Source: Bacteroidota bacterium
GTDB taxonomy: Bacteria; Bacteroidota; Bacteroidia; Chitinophagales; Chitinophagaceae
NCBI GenBank assembly: GCA_947462495.1
Contig: CANHOY010000004.1
Location: 1 to 25,826, forward strand
Direction: 5' to 3'
DNA: 25,826 nucleotides
Positions 1 through 8,011 of the stretch are shown piece by piece (within the stretch, counting starts at the first letter, position 1; the number at the start of each line of letters is the position of its first letter). Position numbers and translations under genes: made by a program. The notes beneath the pieces were generated by a model. It made no database searches, was not told the DNA's origin, and was given only the letters and a program-made list of their open reading frames with translations.

Positions 1-1241
1 CTCACATATAAGTCCTTCCAGCCATCATTGTCTAAATCGGCAAAAAGGGGAGACCAACTCCAATCGGTATTGGAGATACCTGATAACTGACCTATTTCAC
101 TAAAAGTCCCATCCCCATTATTTAGCTGCAACATATTGCGCATGTACTGATGATGAAAACCTCTACGTAAACCCAAATCAAATTTTTCATAATTATCAGG
201 AGCAAATAATAATTTTTGTCTAAGATTGTCTTCGGGTAACATATCTAAGGTAAAAATATCAGGTAGGGCGTCATTGTTGATATCCGCAACACTATTACCC
301 ATTGAAAACAAACTAATATGCCCCAAGCTAGCATTAAGCTGGTCAGTAAATCCGCCTTTTTTATTATTGATATATAAATAATCGGGTACACCATAATCAT
401 TAGAAACATAAATATCAGGCCATCCATCCAAATTTATATCAGCAATTCCTGCACCCAAACCATAAGACAATGCAGAACTACTTAATCCGGAGTTAGAAGT
501 GATATCGACAAAATGATTGTTATCGTTCCTAAATAATTTCACGCCAGTATTAAACTCTCTTTTGGCAAGTAAAGCCAAAGTACTGGCTTCATCTAACAAA
601 GGCAAATTGGTAGGGTTGTGGTTCATTAAAAACATATCTAAATCGCCATCTCTATCAAAATCAAAAAAGAAAGATTGTGTGGCATAGCCAGTATCCGCAA
701 TACCATATTCTGTAGCCTGCTCTAAAAAATTGGGAATACCCGCTTTATCATTCCCTTGATTGATAAAAAGTTGATTGGCTCTTTTAAAGGAAGGCATTTT
801 GCCTGAATAACAAACATAAATATCTTCTTTACCATCTCCATTTACATCTGCAATGGTTACTCCTGTTTTCCAAGGGCCAGGTCTTGATTGCACATTGGAA
901 GCCACCGTGATATTTTGAAACTGCATTCCACTTTGGTTAAGGTATAATTTATTATCCCCTAAGTTGCTTGAAAAATAAATATCCTGTAAACCGTCATTGT
1001 TTAAATCACCAACTGCAACACCTCCACCATTATAAAAATATTCATAAAGTAATACGTTGGTGTTGAGGCCCTCTGTAAGTGGATTATTGAAATCAATATG
1101 GGTACTGTCTGGTGACAGAGAAGTAAATAGGTGCGGACCGTTGGAGTCGGCATTATCATTATTAGATTCATTATTATGACATCCATTCATTATTAATGTG
1201 AAAGAGGCAATAATAAAATTTCGGATAATTATTTTAGTCAA
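1..1241 (-). CDS. FG-GAP/VCBS-repeat (CRTAC1/UnbV-like) surface lipoprotein, 3' part missing
   Basis: Partial gene; the first 413 codons are visible and the frame stays open to the window edge. Six acidic repeats of the FG-GAP/VCBS type are readable, among them GDLNNDGLQDIYFSS, ADVNGDGKEDIYV, FDFDRDGDLDMFL, ADINLDGWPDIYV, ADINNDALPDIFTL and ADLDNDGWKDLYV; such DxNxDG loops normally bind calcium within a beta-propeller. Family members are often far longer, commonly with an ASPIC/UnbV domain, so a large part is probably outside. I chose the TTG at 1241-1239 as start: it gives a short basic segment (TKIIIR), a hydrophobic stretch and FIIASFTLIMNGC, with Cys21 as the lipidation site. The first ATG (1190) would leave only three residues before that Cys, and an in-frame stop lies just upstream of the TTG. 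It follows susC/susD on the same strand, but a strong terminator intervenes. Such lipoproteins often accompany SusCD pairs; a glycan-binding surface role is inferred. Confidence 0.85.
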   Translation of the reverse strand, partial: MTKIIIRNFIIASFTLIMNGCHNNESNNDNADSNGPHLFTSLSPDSTHIDFNNPLTEGLNTNVLLYEYFYNGGGVAVGDLNNDGLQDIYFSSNLGDNKLYLNQSGMQFQNITVASNVQSRPGPWKTGVTIADVNGDGKEDIYVCYSGKMPSFKRANQLFINQGNDKAGIPNFLEQATEYGIADTGYATQSFFFDFDRDGDLDMFLMNHNPTNLPLLDEASTLALLAKREFNTGVKLFRNDNNHFVDITSNSGLSSSALSYGLGAGIADINLDGWPDIYVSNDYGVPDYLYINNKKGGFTDQLNASLGHISLFSMGNSVADINNDALPDIFTLDMLPEDNLRQKLLFAPDNYEKFDLGLRRGFHHQYMRNMLQLNNGDGTFSEIGQLSGISNTDWSWSPLFADLDNDGWKDLYV

Positions 1242-1286
1242 AATATTGGCTATTTAGATTTAAAAAAAAGAGTTTAAATGCTCTTG

Positions 1287-1294
1287 CAAATATA
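1287..1294 (-). promoter_or_regulatory. Candidate -7 promoter element for the FG-GAP lipoprotein gene
   Basis: The minus strand reads TATATTTG, matching the Bacteroidota -7 consensus TAnnTTTG, 45 bases before the TTG start at 1241 and downstream of the susD terminator. No clear TTTG -33 partner is visible. An independent promoter would explain how this gene is expressed despite the terminator. The call rests on one short motif. Confidence 0.4.
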
Positions 1295-1393
1295 ATTTTA
1301 TTTAGCCATATAGAGGTATTAAATAGGGGGTTAAAAGTGTGGGATAAACTAATTTTTTAGATTATGATTCTGGTCAGTTATTTTATATAGTCC

Positions 1394-1428
1394 AAAAAAA
1401 AACTGCACCGGAATTTTCCGGTGCAGTT
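1394..1428 (-). terminator. Strong intrinsic terminator after susD
   Basis: The arms AACTGCACCGGAA (1401-1413) and TTCCGGTGCAGTT (1416-1428) are perfectly complementary. On the minus strand the GC-rich stem runs directly into a tract of about nine T (read from 1402 down to 1394), the classic intrinsic terminator layout for transcription leaving susD. The plus-strand side has no T tract, so it is directional. Confidence 0.9.
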
Positions 1429-1451
1429 AGCTAATAAAGTATTAATTATAA

Positions 1452-3296
1452 TTAATACCCAGGGTTCTGAATTAGTTTTTTATTCTTGTTCATCTCATCC
1501 AAAGGAATTGGAGGGAAATAAACCTTATCATTCCAAGAACGGTTTTCAACACCTGTTTCAATATTTTGAACATGGTAATCGTAACTGTAATTGTCTTTGC
1601 TATAGCGATAAGTTTTTACAGATTTTCCAGTTTTTAATTTACCGGTAATAACCATAATTCTTACTTTTTGACCTAATTTTTCTGGTGCAATCATCCATCT
1701 TCTTGCATCAAAAAAGCGTTGATCTTCTAATAACATTTCAACATTACGTTCGTTGCGATATAAATCTTTTAAAGCTGCTCCAGTTTTTGTAGTAGCTGGC
1801 AAACCTGCTCTAAAACGAATTTTGTTAAGCCAAGCTGTTGCAGTGGCTTCGTCACCTGTTTCAAGACAAGCTTCTATGTAATTAAATACCACTTCAGTTT
1901 GTCTAAGTAGTATTGTAGGAACCTCTTGTTTTTGGTTCATATCTACAATAGCTGGATTAGGGTCCATGAATTTTTTAATTACATATCCAGTTCTGGTACC
2001 ATTCCAGTTTTCAATGGAGCTGTTTCTTGTATCAATTCCAAAATAAGGAACACCAGCACCAGCTGAACCTGTTTCATAAGTACCAAACTGTAATTCTCCA
2101 TAAGGATCAATGGAAGCACCATCAGTTGTACGTGGCTTCCAAGAACCGCCATCGTAGAAAACATCAGAGTAAAAACGTGGATCTCTGTTTTCATATGGAG
2201 CAGCAGCATGAGTTGGATTATTCCAATCAAATGGAGTACCATCCATCATTTCATAACTGTCTACTAAATTTTGAGTAGGTTCAACAGATGACCAACCATG
2301 GTAACCATTTGGCATGTTGTTTCTTGGATACCAAGCGCCCCAATCATCGGTAGCAGCGTTGATATAGTATTTACCAAAATAGGTTTCTTTTTCAGCACCA
2401 CCTCTTGCTAAAGACAATTTAGTATGATCTGCCATAGCATCAGCAGCAGATTGAGGTGCAGTTAGGTTTAATTTATACCCAACGTCTCCTAAATCTAACA
2501 CCGCTTTTGCAGCCGCTTTTGCAGCCGCCCAACGTGAAGCTTGGTCACCGCTTGTGTAACCCAATACTTCATAGTTTGAAAATCCACCTACAGTAGTAGA
2601 CTTAGCAGCCGCTTTTGCTTTATCATGTATATCACTAGCAGCATAAAGCAATACTCTTGATTTTAAAGCTAGCGCAGCAGCTTTATTTGCACGACCTGCA
2701 GGCATTGTTTTTCCATTCAATAATAAAGCAGCTGAATCACAATCACTAACAATTGAAGCTACACATTCAGCATAAGTGTTTCTTGCTTTAGAAAAATCGG
2801 TAGCACTCAATGTATAAGTAGACTTAATCAATGGCACACCACCATAATATCTAAGTAATTGTTGGTAGTAATAAGCACGCATAAAATAGCTTTCGCCCTT
2901 TAATCGTGAAGCTACTGCAGCATCAATTTTAGCACTACCAAGGTTTTCAATTGAAAGGTTGGCAGCTCTAATTCTGCTGTACATATTGTCCCAACGCATA
3001 GTGCCTAATACATCACCTGTATTTGAAGGGCTAATAGCACTCTCATTAATTGCTTGTCTTCCAAAATTGAACAACATATTATCTGTTTGGTCATCCAAGC
3101 TATTTTGTTGCAAATAGCCCTCTTGAATACCATTGTATAAATCTGTAATGAACATTTCAGAAAGAGATGCATCAGACCACGTGGATGCTGCCGCTGCTTT
3201 ATCAAGCGGTTGTGTATTCAGGAAATCTTTATTACAAGACGTAACCAAGATCACTGAACACAGTGGAATCATTATTTTTTTGAATATTTGTTTCAT
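1452..3296 (-). CDS. susD-like: SusD/RagB-family outer-membrane glycan-binding lipoprotein
   Basis: A 614-residue surface lipoprotein that captures glycan and forms the lid of a SusC transporter. The N-terminus is a type II signal with lipobox LVTSC, placing the lipidated Cys at residue 21, followed by NKDFLNTQPLD, the usual SusD opening. The helical TPR-like core shows typical SusD sequence (MRAYYYQQLLRYYGGVPLI at about residue 140-160), and the C-terminal SusD domain carries the family signatures RNERNVEMLLEDQRFFDARRW and, at the end, FPPIPLDEMNKNKKLIQNPGY-like text. Length and architecture are normal. It starts 10 bp after the susC stop, so the two are surely co-transcribed, and a terminator follows 24 bases after its stop. 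Substrate cannot be read from the sequence; neighbouring GH2 and GH127 genes suggest galactose- and arabinose-containing plant glycans. Confidence 0.96.
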   Translation of the reverse strand: MKQIFKKIMIPLCSVILVTSCNKDFLNTQPLDKAAAASTWSDASLSEMFITDLYNGIQEGYLQQNSLDDQTDNMLFNFGRQAINESAISPSNTGDVLGTMRWDNMYSRIRAANLSIENLGSAKIDAAVASRLKGESYFMRAYYYQQLLRYYGGVPLIKSTYTLSATDFSKARNTYAECVASIVSDCDSAALLLNGKTMPAGRANKAAALALKSRVLLYAASDIHDKAKAAAKSTTVGGFSNYEVLGYTSGDQASRWAAAKAAAKAVLDLGDVGYKLNLTAPQSAADAMADHTKLSLARGGAEKETYFGKYYINAATDDWGAWYPRNNMPNGYHGWSSVEPTQNLVDSYEMMDGTPFDWNNPTHAAAPYENRDPRFYSDVFYDGGSWKPRTTDGASIDPYGELQFGTYETGSAGAGVPYFGIDTRNSSIENWNGTRTGYVIKKFMDPNPAIVDMNQKQEVPTILLRQTEVVFNYIEACLETGDEATATAWLNKIRFRAGLPATTKTGAALKDLYRNERNVEMLLEDQRFFDARRWMIAPEKLGQKVRIMVITGKLKTGKSVKTYRYSKDNYSYDYHVQNIETGVENRSWNDKVYFPPIPLDEMNKNKKLIQNPGY

Positions 3297-3306
3297 TAAT
3301 TAAAAT

Positions 3307-6300
3307 TTAGAAGGTTATGTTTAAGCCTGTATTGATAAGTTTAGACTGCGGATAATAATGTCCGTCGCTACTTTGTGATTCTGGGTCATAAACTACTAGA
3401 TTCGTCCAGGTAATCAAATTTAAACCATTTACATAAAACCTTAATTTGTTAATACCAAACTTATTACCAACCGTTTTAGGAAGGGTATAGCCTAGTTCAA
3501 GGTTTTTAAGACGAACATAGTCTGAACTAACGTTATAAAAGGTATTACGATTAGAGAAATATTGGTTATTTCTATCCACAGTACGAGGATATACAGAACT
3601 TGGATTGTCAACAGTCCAACGGTTTTGATAGGTATCTAATAAATAGTTACCAATAGTACCTGTTTCTGTTTGAATAAATAATTCTGCACCAGTAGAAGCT
3701 TGGAACAATACACTAAGATCAAAATCTTTGTATTGTAATCCGATAGTCAAACCACCTTGGAAAGTTGGCGTTTGATTTTTATCACTTCTCTCTCTATCGT
3801 TACCATCTATTTTACCATCTTTATTAAGATCTTTAAATTTCATACTACCTGGGAAAAGTTTTCCAGCTCCACCAACACCTGAATAATCAAGTTTGTTAGC
3901 AGCCACATCAGCAGCATCTTTAAATACTCCATCATACACATAAAGTAATTGTGCATCAGGATTATTTACATCGCTAGGCATTGGTTTTCCTGTAGACAAT
4001 TGATAAGCTGGTCTTCCTGGAGTTTCATCCCAGAATACAATTTTATTTTTAGATATACCACCATTGATACCTACATTGTAACGTAAGTCTCCAATAGTAT
4101 TGTTGTAGTCTAATTTAAATTCCCAACCTGAATTATCAACTTTACCAATATTTTCAGCTGGTAATGTTAAACCTGTAGAGGTAGGAATAGAAGCATTTCT
4201 TCTCCATAAAATGTTTTCTCTATGATTTTGGAATATATCAAACTCAAAAGATAATCTGTTATTCAAAGTAGTACCCTCTATACCAAAGTTGGCGTTATTA
4301 GCTACCTCCCAAGTAAGATTTGCATTTGGAATTCCATTTTCTCTTAATGTTTGACCAACTGAACCATCAGTTGTATAACTTCCGTAAGCATAAGTAGGTA
4401 AGTAATCATATTCTCTTAAACCACCACCGAAGTATACTTGGTCATTACCCATTTGTCCCCAAGAACCACGAAGTTTCATGGTATTGATGAACTTGACATT
4501 GTTTTTGAAGAAATTCTCTTCTGAAATTCTCCAACCTGCAGTTACCCCAGGGAAGAAACCAAAACGTTTTGCTTCTGGGAACATATAAGATCCGTCATTA
4601 CGCCATAAGAATTCCGCAATGTACTTTTCTTTATAGTTGTATCCAACACGTCCAAAATAGTTTAAACGAGCGCGCTCAAATGCAGCACCACCAGTTTGTT
4701 GGTTACTCAATCCACCTGCAAATAATTGATCAATAGCAGTTGAAGCATAATATTGACGATAAGCATTGAAATAATCACCTCTTACTGTTTCTTTTGTAGC
4801 ACCAGCAAGGATAACGATGTTATGGCTTCCGAAAGAATGCTCATAAGAACCAATACCTTCTAACATTATATTTAATTGATCAGCTGAACTTTGATTTAAG
4901 GTTGCTTGAGTAGCAGGTCCTTTCATAACGGCAGTCATCATTGGTGCACCAGCAGCATCCATTCCACTCCAATTATAGATATACCAAGGTTTAACCCAAG
5001 TTTTACCTAAAGTAATGGCTTTGTCAATTGATGCATTCAAAGTAAATTTCAAACCTTTCACCCATGGGTTGGTGATTTCTAACTTACCATTAGATTGGAA
5101 ATAGTTACGCGTGTTTCTATCATATCCAGTTTGATTAGTTGTAATCACCACTGGTTGTTCACCATTTTCAATATCTGGAGCAGCTTGACCATTAGGCCAA
5201 ATTGCATTTTTTGTAGGATAACCTCTCATCAACATTCTGAAGATAGATCCTGCACCCTTAGTTGGGAAGAAACGATTCTCTTGACGAGCAACAATTCCCA
5301 ATGAAGCAGTGATGTACTTATTTACTTTAGCATCTAAATTAATACGCATATCATATTGCTTGTAACCAGTAGCAGAATTATTGTAAATACCATCTTGAGA
5401 TTGTGTTCCCAAAGAAGCAAGGTATCTGATACTCTCAGTACCACCTATAAGTTGTAAGTTATCTTTAGTTTGTGGAGACCAATCTTTAATTACAGTTTTA
5501 AACCAGTCTGTATTTGGATGACCCCATGGATCAGAACCATCTTTATATAATTTAACATCAGCAGGAAGGAAAGGAGCAGTAACCGTATTGCCACTTGCCG
5601 CTTTGTAAATTCCAGTTGATTTAAATGCCGCACTTGCTGCAGCCCACTCTTCAGAAGGAAGTTTGTATAATTCAATCTCATTCGCCATTTCAGTATATTG
5701 AACCGCATTCAACATCTTTGGTAAGACAGTTGGTGCAGCATAACCTTGATTGTGGCTATAAGAAAGTTCTGGTTTACCAGTTTTACCACGCTTAGTAGTA
5801 ATTAAGATTACACCATTCGCAGCTCTTGCTCCATAAATCGCAGCAGACGCATCTTTAAGTACTGACATACTTTCGATGTCATTAGGACTTAAACGATCAA
5901 TACCTCCAGCACGAGCTGGAACTCCGTCAATAACGATTAAGGCGTCGTTATTTCCTAATGTATTTGATCCACGAATACGGATGGCAGACCCATCATATCC
6001 TGGTTCACCACTACCATTAACCGCAACTACACCTGGTAAACGACCAGCGATGGAGTTAGAAAGGTTAACAGCAGGTGATTTAGCAAGTTCAGTTCCTTTT
6101 ACTACTGCAACAGCACCAGTAAGCGTTACTTTCTTTTGAGAAGCGTAACCTACTACTACTACTTCATCCAATTTTCCAATAGCAGCTTTAAGTGTTACAC
6201 CAATTTCAGTAGCTGTACCAACACGAAACTCTTGAGTTTCGTATCCTACACTTGATACTACTAAAATAGTTCTGTCATTTGGAACTGAAAGTGTAAAAGT

Positions 6301-6519
6301 ACCTTGTTGATCTGTATTAGCACCTTTGGTGGTACCTTTAATTGATACAGACACAGAGGCCAATGGGCTTCCGCTTTCATCGGTAACTTTACCGGTGATT
6401 TTTTTATCCAGGCTAGTGCTCAATGGATTGTTTGCCTGTGCAGATATTGTCAGAAAGATACTGAACAATACTACTAACCAGGAGCCTAATTTCCCTACAT
6501 TTTTAATGTTTTTGGTCAT
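3307..6519 (-). CDS. susC-like: SusC/RagA-family TonB-dependent outer-membrane transporter
   Basis: A 1070-residue TonB-linked beta-barrel that imports oligosaccharides together with the SusD lipoprotein encoded next. Order of parts: a signal peptide ending near AQA (about residue 29); a carboxypeptidase-regulatory-like beta-sandwich beginning KITGKVTDESGSPLASVSV; the plug with DEVVVVGYASQKK, the SusC-type SNSIAGRLPGV and DALIVIDGVPAR, and VLKDASAAIYGARAANGVILITTK (about residues 120-245); then a barrel to the terminal strand ending GLNITF, an aromatic last residue as expected for BAM substrates. A calcium-loop-like stretch, DLNKDGKIDGND, sits near residue 900, as in many SusC proteins. The ATG at 6519 is supported by the signal peptide. 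I see no TAnnTTTG element in the 70 bp before it, so transcription from the lacI promoter is possible. Confidence 0.97.
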   Translation of the reverse strand: MTKNIKNVGKLGSWLVVLFSIFLTISAQANNPLSTSLDKKITGKVTDESGSPLASVSVSIKGTTKGANTDQQGTFTLSVPNDRTILVVSSVGYETQEFRVGTATEIGVTLKAAIGKLDEVVVVGYASQKKVTLTGAVAVVKGTELAKSPAVNLSNSIAGRLPGVVAVNGSGEPGYDGSAIRIRGSNTLGNNDALIVIDGVPARAGGIDRLSPNDIESMSVLKDASAAIYGARAANGVILITTKRGKTGKPELSYSHNQGYAAPTVLPKMLNAVQYTEMANEIELYKLPSEEWAAASAAFKSTGIYKAASGNTVTAPFLPADVKLYKDGSDPWGHPNTDWFKTVIKDWSPQTKDNLQLIGGTESIRYLASLGTQSQDGIYNNSATGYKQYDMRINLDAKVNKYITASLGIVARQENRFFPTKGAGSIFRMLMRGYPTKNAIWPNGQAAPDIENGEQPVVITTNQTGYDRNTRNYFQSNGKLEITNPWVKGLKFTLNASIDKAITLGKTWVKPWYIYNWSGMDAAGAPMMTAVMKGPATQATLNQSSADQLNIMLEGIGSYEHSFGSHNIVILAGATKETVRGDYFNAYRQYYASTAIDQLFAGGLSNQQTGGAAFERARLNYFGRVGYNYKEKYIAEFLWRNDGSYMFPEAKRFGFFPGVTAGWRISEENFFKNNVKFINTMKLRGSWGQMGNDQVYFGGGLREYDYLPTYAYGSYTTDGSVGQTLRENGIPNANLTWEVANNANFGIEGTTLNNRLSFEFDIFQNHRENILWRRNASIPTSTGLTLPAENIGKVDNSGWEFKLDYNNTIGDLRYNVGINGGISKNKIVFWDETPGRPAYQLSTGKPMPSDVNNPDAQLLYVYDGVFKDAADVAANKLDYSGVGGAGKLFPGSMKFKDLNKDGKIDGNDRERSDKNQTPTFQGGLTIGLQYKDFDLSVLFQASTGAELFIQTETGTIGNYLLDTYQNRWTVDNPSSVYPRTVDRNNQYFSNRNTFYNVSSDYVRLKNLELGYTLPKTVGNKFGINKLRFYVNGLNLITWTNLVVYDPESQSSDGHYYPQSKLINTGLNITF

Positions 6520-6563
6520 AAAAGCAAGTTTTTAATTTTGATAATTGGGGTGTTTAATTGTCT

Positions 6564-6589
6564 ACATAATTCTACGAATAGAATTATGT
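6564..6589. promoter_or_regulatory. Perfect inverted repeat between lacI and susC
   Basis: Arms ACATAATTCT (6564-6573) and AGAATTATGT (6580-6589) are exact reverse complements around a 6-base centre. The element abuts the lacI stop codon and lies about 45-70 bases before the susC ATG. There is no T tract on either strand, and the stem is AT-rich, so it is not a convincing terminator. Each arm is a copy of a motif also found twice upstream of lacI, which favours a protein-binding site. An attenuator or RNA-processing hairpin is the alternative. Confidence 0.5.
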
Positions 6590-7705
6590 TTAAGAATCAT
6601 TCATAAGGCTATCTATCGTTTTTTGTTGTGATTGGAAAATTCCTGGGTTAAAATTTTTATTTAGTATTTTTTTTAATTGAATATTGGTAGAATCTCTTTT
6701 GATCATGATTGGGTTCAAAACAATATTCTCATATTTCTTTACAGGTATATTTTTCTCGGCATTAATCATATTAATTAATAGGCTTACAGCTTGTTTACCC
6801 ATTTCTACCGTTTGTTGGTCTACTGTTGAGAGGGAAGGGCTAATATGTTCGCCGAAAATTTCATTTGCAAAACCGATCAAACCAAAATCTCTTGGAATAT
6901 TTATATTTCTTTCTTTTAATCCTTTGATTATACCAAGTGCTGTGAAATCCTCTGTAGCAAAAACAGCATCAGGCTTGTTGTTTAAGCTAAAAAAATAATC
7001 TAAAGAATCTATTCCGCATTGAATTGATAAATTCCCAGCGTAAATTAATTTTTTGTCAAAAGCAATATTATTTGCTTTTAAAGCATCCTTATAGCCTAGT
7101 AGCCTTCTATGAAAATTGAGTAGTTGCTGAGGTCCAGATACATGTGCAATCTTCGTATACCCTTGATGAATCAAATGTTCTGTTGCCATATAAGCCCCCT
7201 TGTAATCATCAATCAATACGGCGGGTACATTCAAATCAGCAAAGGTTCTATCAAATAAAACCAAGGGTATATTTTTTGAATTACTATTTAGTTCTTCGAA
7301 ATGTTTATAATCGGTAGTTTCTTTTGCAATGGATGCCAATATCCCATCTACTCTGGCTCCCATAAAAGCATTGATTGCCTTTTTTTCTAGTAGGGTAGTC
7401 TCTTCTGTTTGGTATAATAAAATATTATATCCTTTGCTTGTTGCTTCCATTTCTATTCCATGAACAACAGATCCAAAAAAATTCATTTGCGCACTAGGTA
7501 TCATTACCCCAATAGTGTTTGATTTTCCAGATCGAAGAGAGGAAGCGATTTTGTTACGTTGATAATTAAGCTCTAATGCTTTTTCTTTAACTAAAAGTCT
7601 GGTTTCAATACTAATACGAGAATAATTATTCAATGCTCTTGAAACAGAACCTGACGTTATTTTTAACGCTTGGGCAATATCGTGTATCGTTGTATTTCTT
7701 TTCAA
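6590..7705 (-). CDS. LacI/GalR-family transcriptional regulator
   Basis: A 371-residue cytoplasmic regulator. The N-terminal LacI helix-turn-helix is clear (TIHDIAQALKITSGSVSRAL, about residues 6-25), followed by the hinge region LNYQRNKIASSLRSGKSNTIGVMIP and a periplasmic-binding-protein-like sugar-sensing domain (DGILAS, PLVLFDR, LIHQGYTKIAHVSGP, PDAVFATEDFTALGIIKGL, GFANEIFGEHISPSLSTVDQ). The C-terminal tail after about residue 335 is somewhat longer than usual. The start codon is TTG: it puts the HTH at the canonical distance, and the frame upstream holds no ATG before a stop. A LacI-type palindrome lies 28-45 bases upstream, suggesting autoregulation. Its position before susC/susD and beside GH2/GH127 suggests it controls this locus. 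LacI control differs from the hybrid two-component or SusR control known in many Bacteroides loci. The inducer is unknown. Confidence 0.95.
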   Translation of the reverse strand: MKRNTTIHDIAQALKITSGSVSRALNNYSRISIETRLLVKEKALELNYQRNKIASSLRSGKSNTIGVMIPSAQMNFFGSVVHGIEMEATSKGYNILLYQTEETTLLEKKAINAFMGARVDGILASIAKETTDYKHFEELNSNSKNIPLVLFDRTFADLNVPAVLIDDYKGAYMATEHLIHQGYTKIAHVSGPQQLLNFHRRLLGYKDALKANNIAFDKKLIYAGNLSIQCGIDSLDYFFSLNNKPDAVFATEDFTALGIIKGLKERNINIPRDFGLIGFANEIFGEHISPSLSTVDQQTVEMGKQAVSLLINMINAEKNIPVKKYENIVLNPIMIKRDSTNIQLKKILNKNFNPGIFQSQQKTIDSLMNDS

Positions 7706-7715
7706 ATTCCGAAAA

Positions 7716-7750
7716 CGTTTGTTATGTGTGCAAACGATTGCGCAAACGTT
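7716..7750. promoter_or_regulatory. LacI-type operator cluster upstream of lacI
   Basis: The 18-mer AACGATTGCGCAAACGTT (7733-7750) is symmetric about GCGC at all but one pair of positions, the form typical of LacI/GalR operators with a central CG. A second, overlapping inverted repeat, CGTTTG (7716-7721) and CAAACG (7731-7736), shares one half-site. The cluster is immediately upstream of the TTG start of the LacI-family gene, so it is the obvious autoregulatory operator. I saw no equally good copy near susC, the GH2 gene or the GH127 gene by eye. Confidence 0.7.
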
Positions 7751-7786
7751 AGTTTAAATTAGTCAGTCTAGTTCACATTGCCAAAA

Positions 7787-7848
7787 AGAATTATGTTTTT
7801 CTTAACAAATGAGTACAAGCATTAGTTTTTTTATGCTTAGAATTATGT
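7787..7848. promoter_or_regulatory. Two direct copies of AGAATTATGT upstream of lacI
   Basis: Exact copies of AGAATTATGT lie at 7787-7796 and 7839-7848, spaced 52 bases apart (close to five helical turns) and in the same orientation. Two further copies form the inverted repeat at 6564-6589 before susC. The location, 82-143 bases upstream of the lacI start, would suit an activator. The binding protein is unknown; chance recurrence in AT-rich DNA is possible but not likely for four exact 10-mers. Confidence 0.4.
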
Positions 7849-7911
7849 CTATATTATGCCAAGGAGGGATATTGTACATGTTTATGAGATAGAAAAATTA
7901 TTTTGTCTCAC

Positions 7912-7949
7912 AAAAAAAGGGAGCTCTATTTTTCAATAGAACTCCCTTT
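7912..7949 (-). terminator. Intrinsic terminator downstream of the GH2 gene
   Basis: Read on the minus strand, AAAGGGAGTTCTATT pairs with AATAGAGCTCCCTTT through one G-U wobble, and the stem continues into a T tract (7918 down to 7912). It lies about 115 bases past the GH2 stop, giving a long AT-rich 3' untranslated region. On the plus strand the T run is only three bases, so it acts for the GH2 transcript. Confidence 0.8.
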
Positions 7950-7985
7950 AGGGTAGGCTTAGAGTTAATTAGTAAAATCGACCTA

Positions 7986-8011
7986 ATTTATTGTTATAAT
8001 TTATTGTTATA
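7986..8011. repeat. 13-bp tandem repeat, two copies
   Basis: The unit ATTTATTGTTATA occurs twice head-to-tail (7986-7998 and 7999-8011), followed by a partial third copy ATTTATT. It lies in the 3' untranslated region of the GH2 gene. It is probably a slippage product; no function is evident. Confidence 0.75.

Noticed and set aside
3307..6519. Several 60-90-codon open frames antisense to or out of frame with susC and other long genes
   Set aside because: They lie wholly inside well-supported genes, have no conserved motifs or start context, and their residue use is what one expects from the reverse or shifted reading of AT-rich coding DNA.
7816..7840. AAGCAT/ATGCTT hairpin with a T-rich loop as a terminator or riboswitch
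   Set aside because: Only six base pairs, with the T run in the loop rather than after the stem; too weak to call.
7860..7896. Perfect SD-like AAGGAGG followed by ATG, as a small gene or leader peptide
   Set aside because: The reading frame stops after four codons, Bacteroidota seldom rely on strong Shine-Dalgarno sites, and no regulated gene follows on the plus strand.
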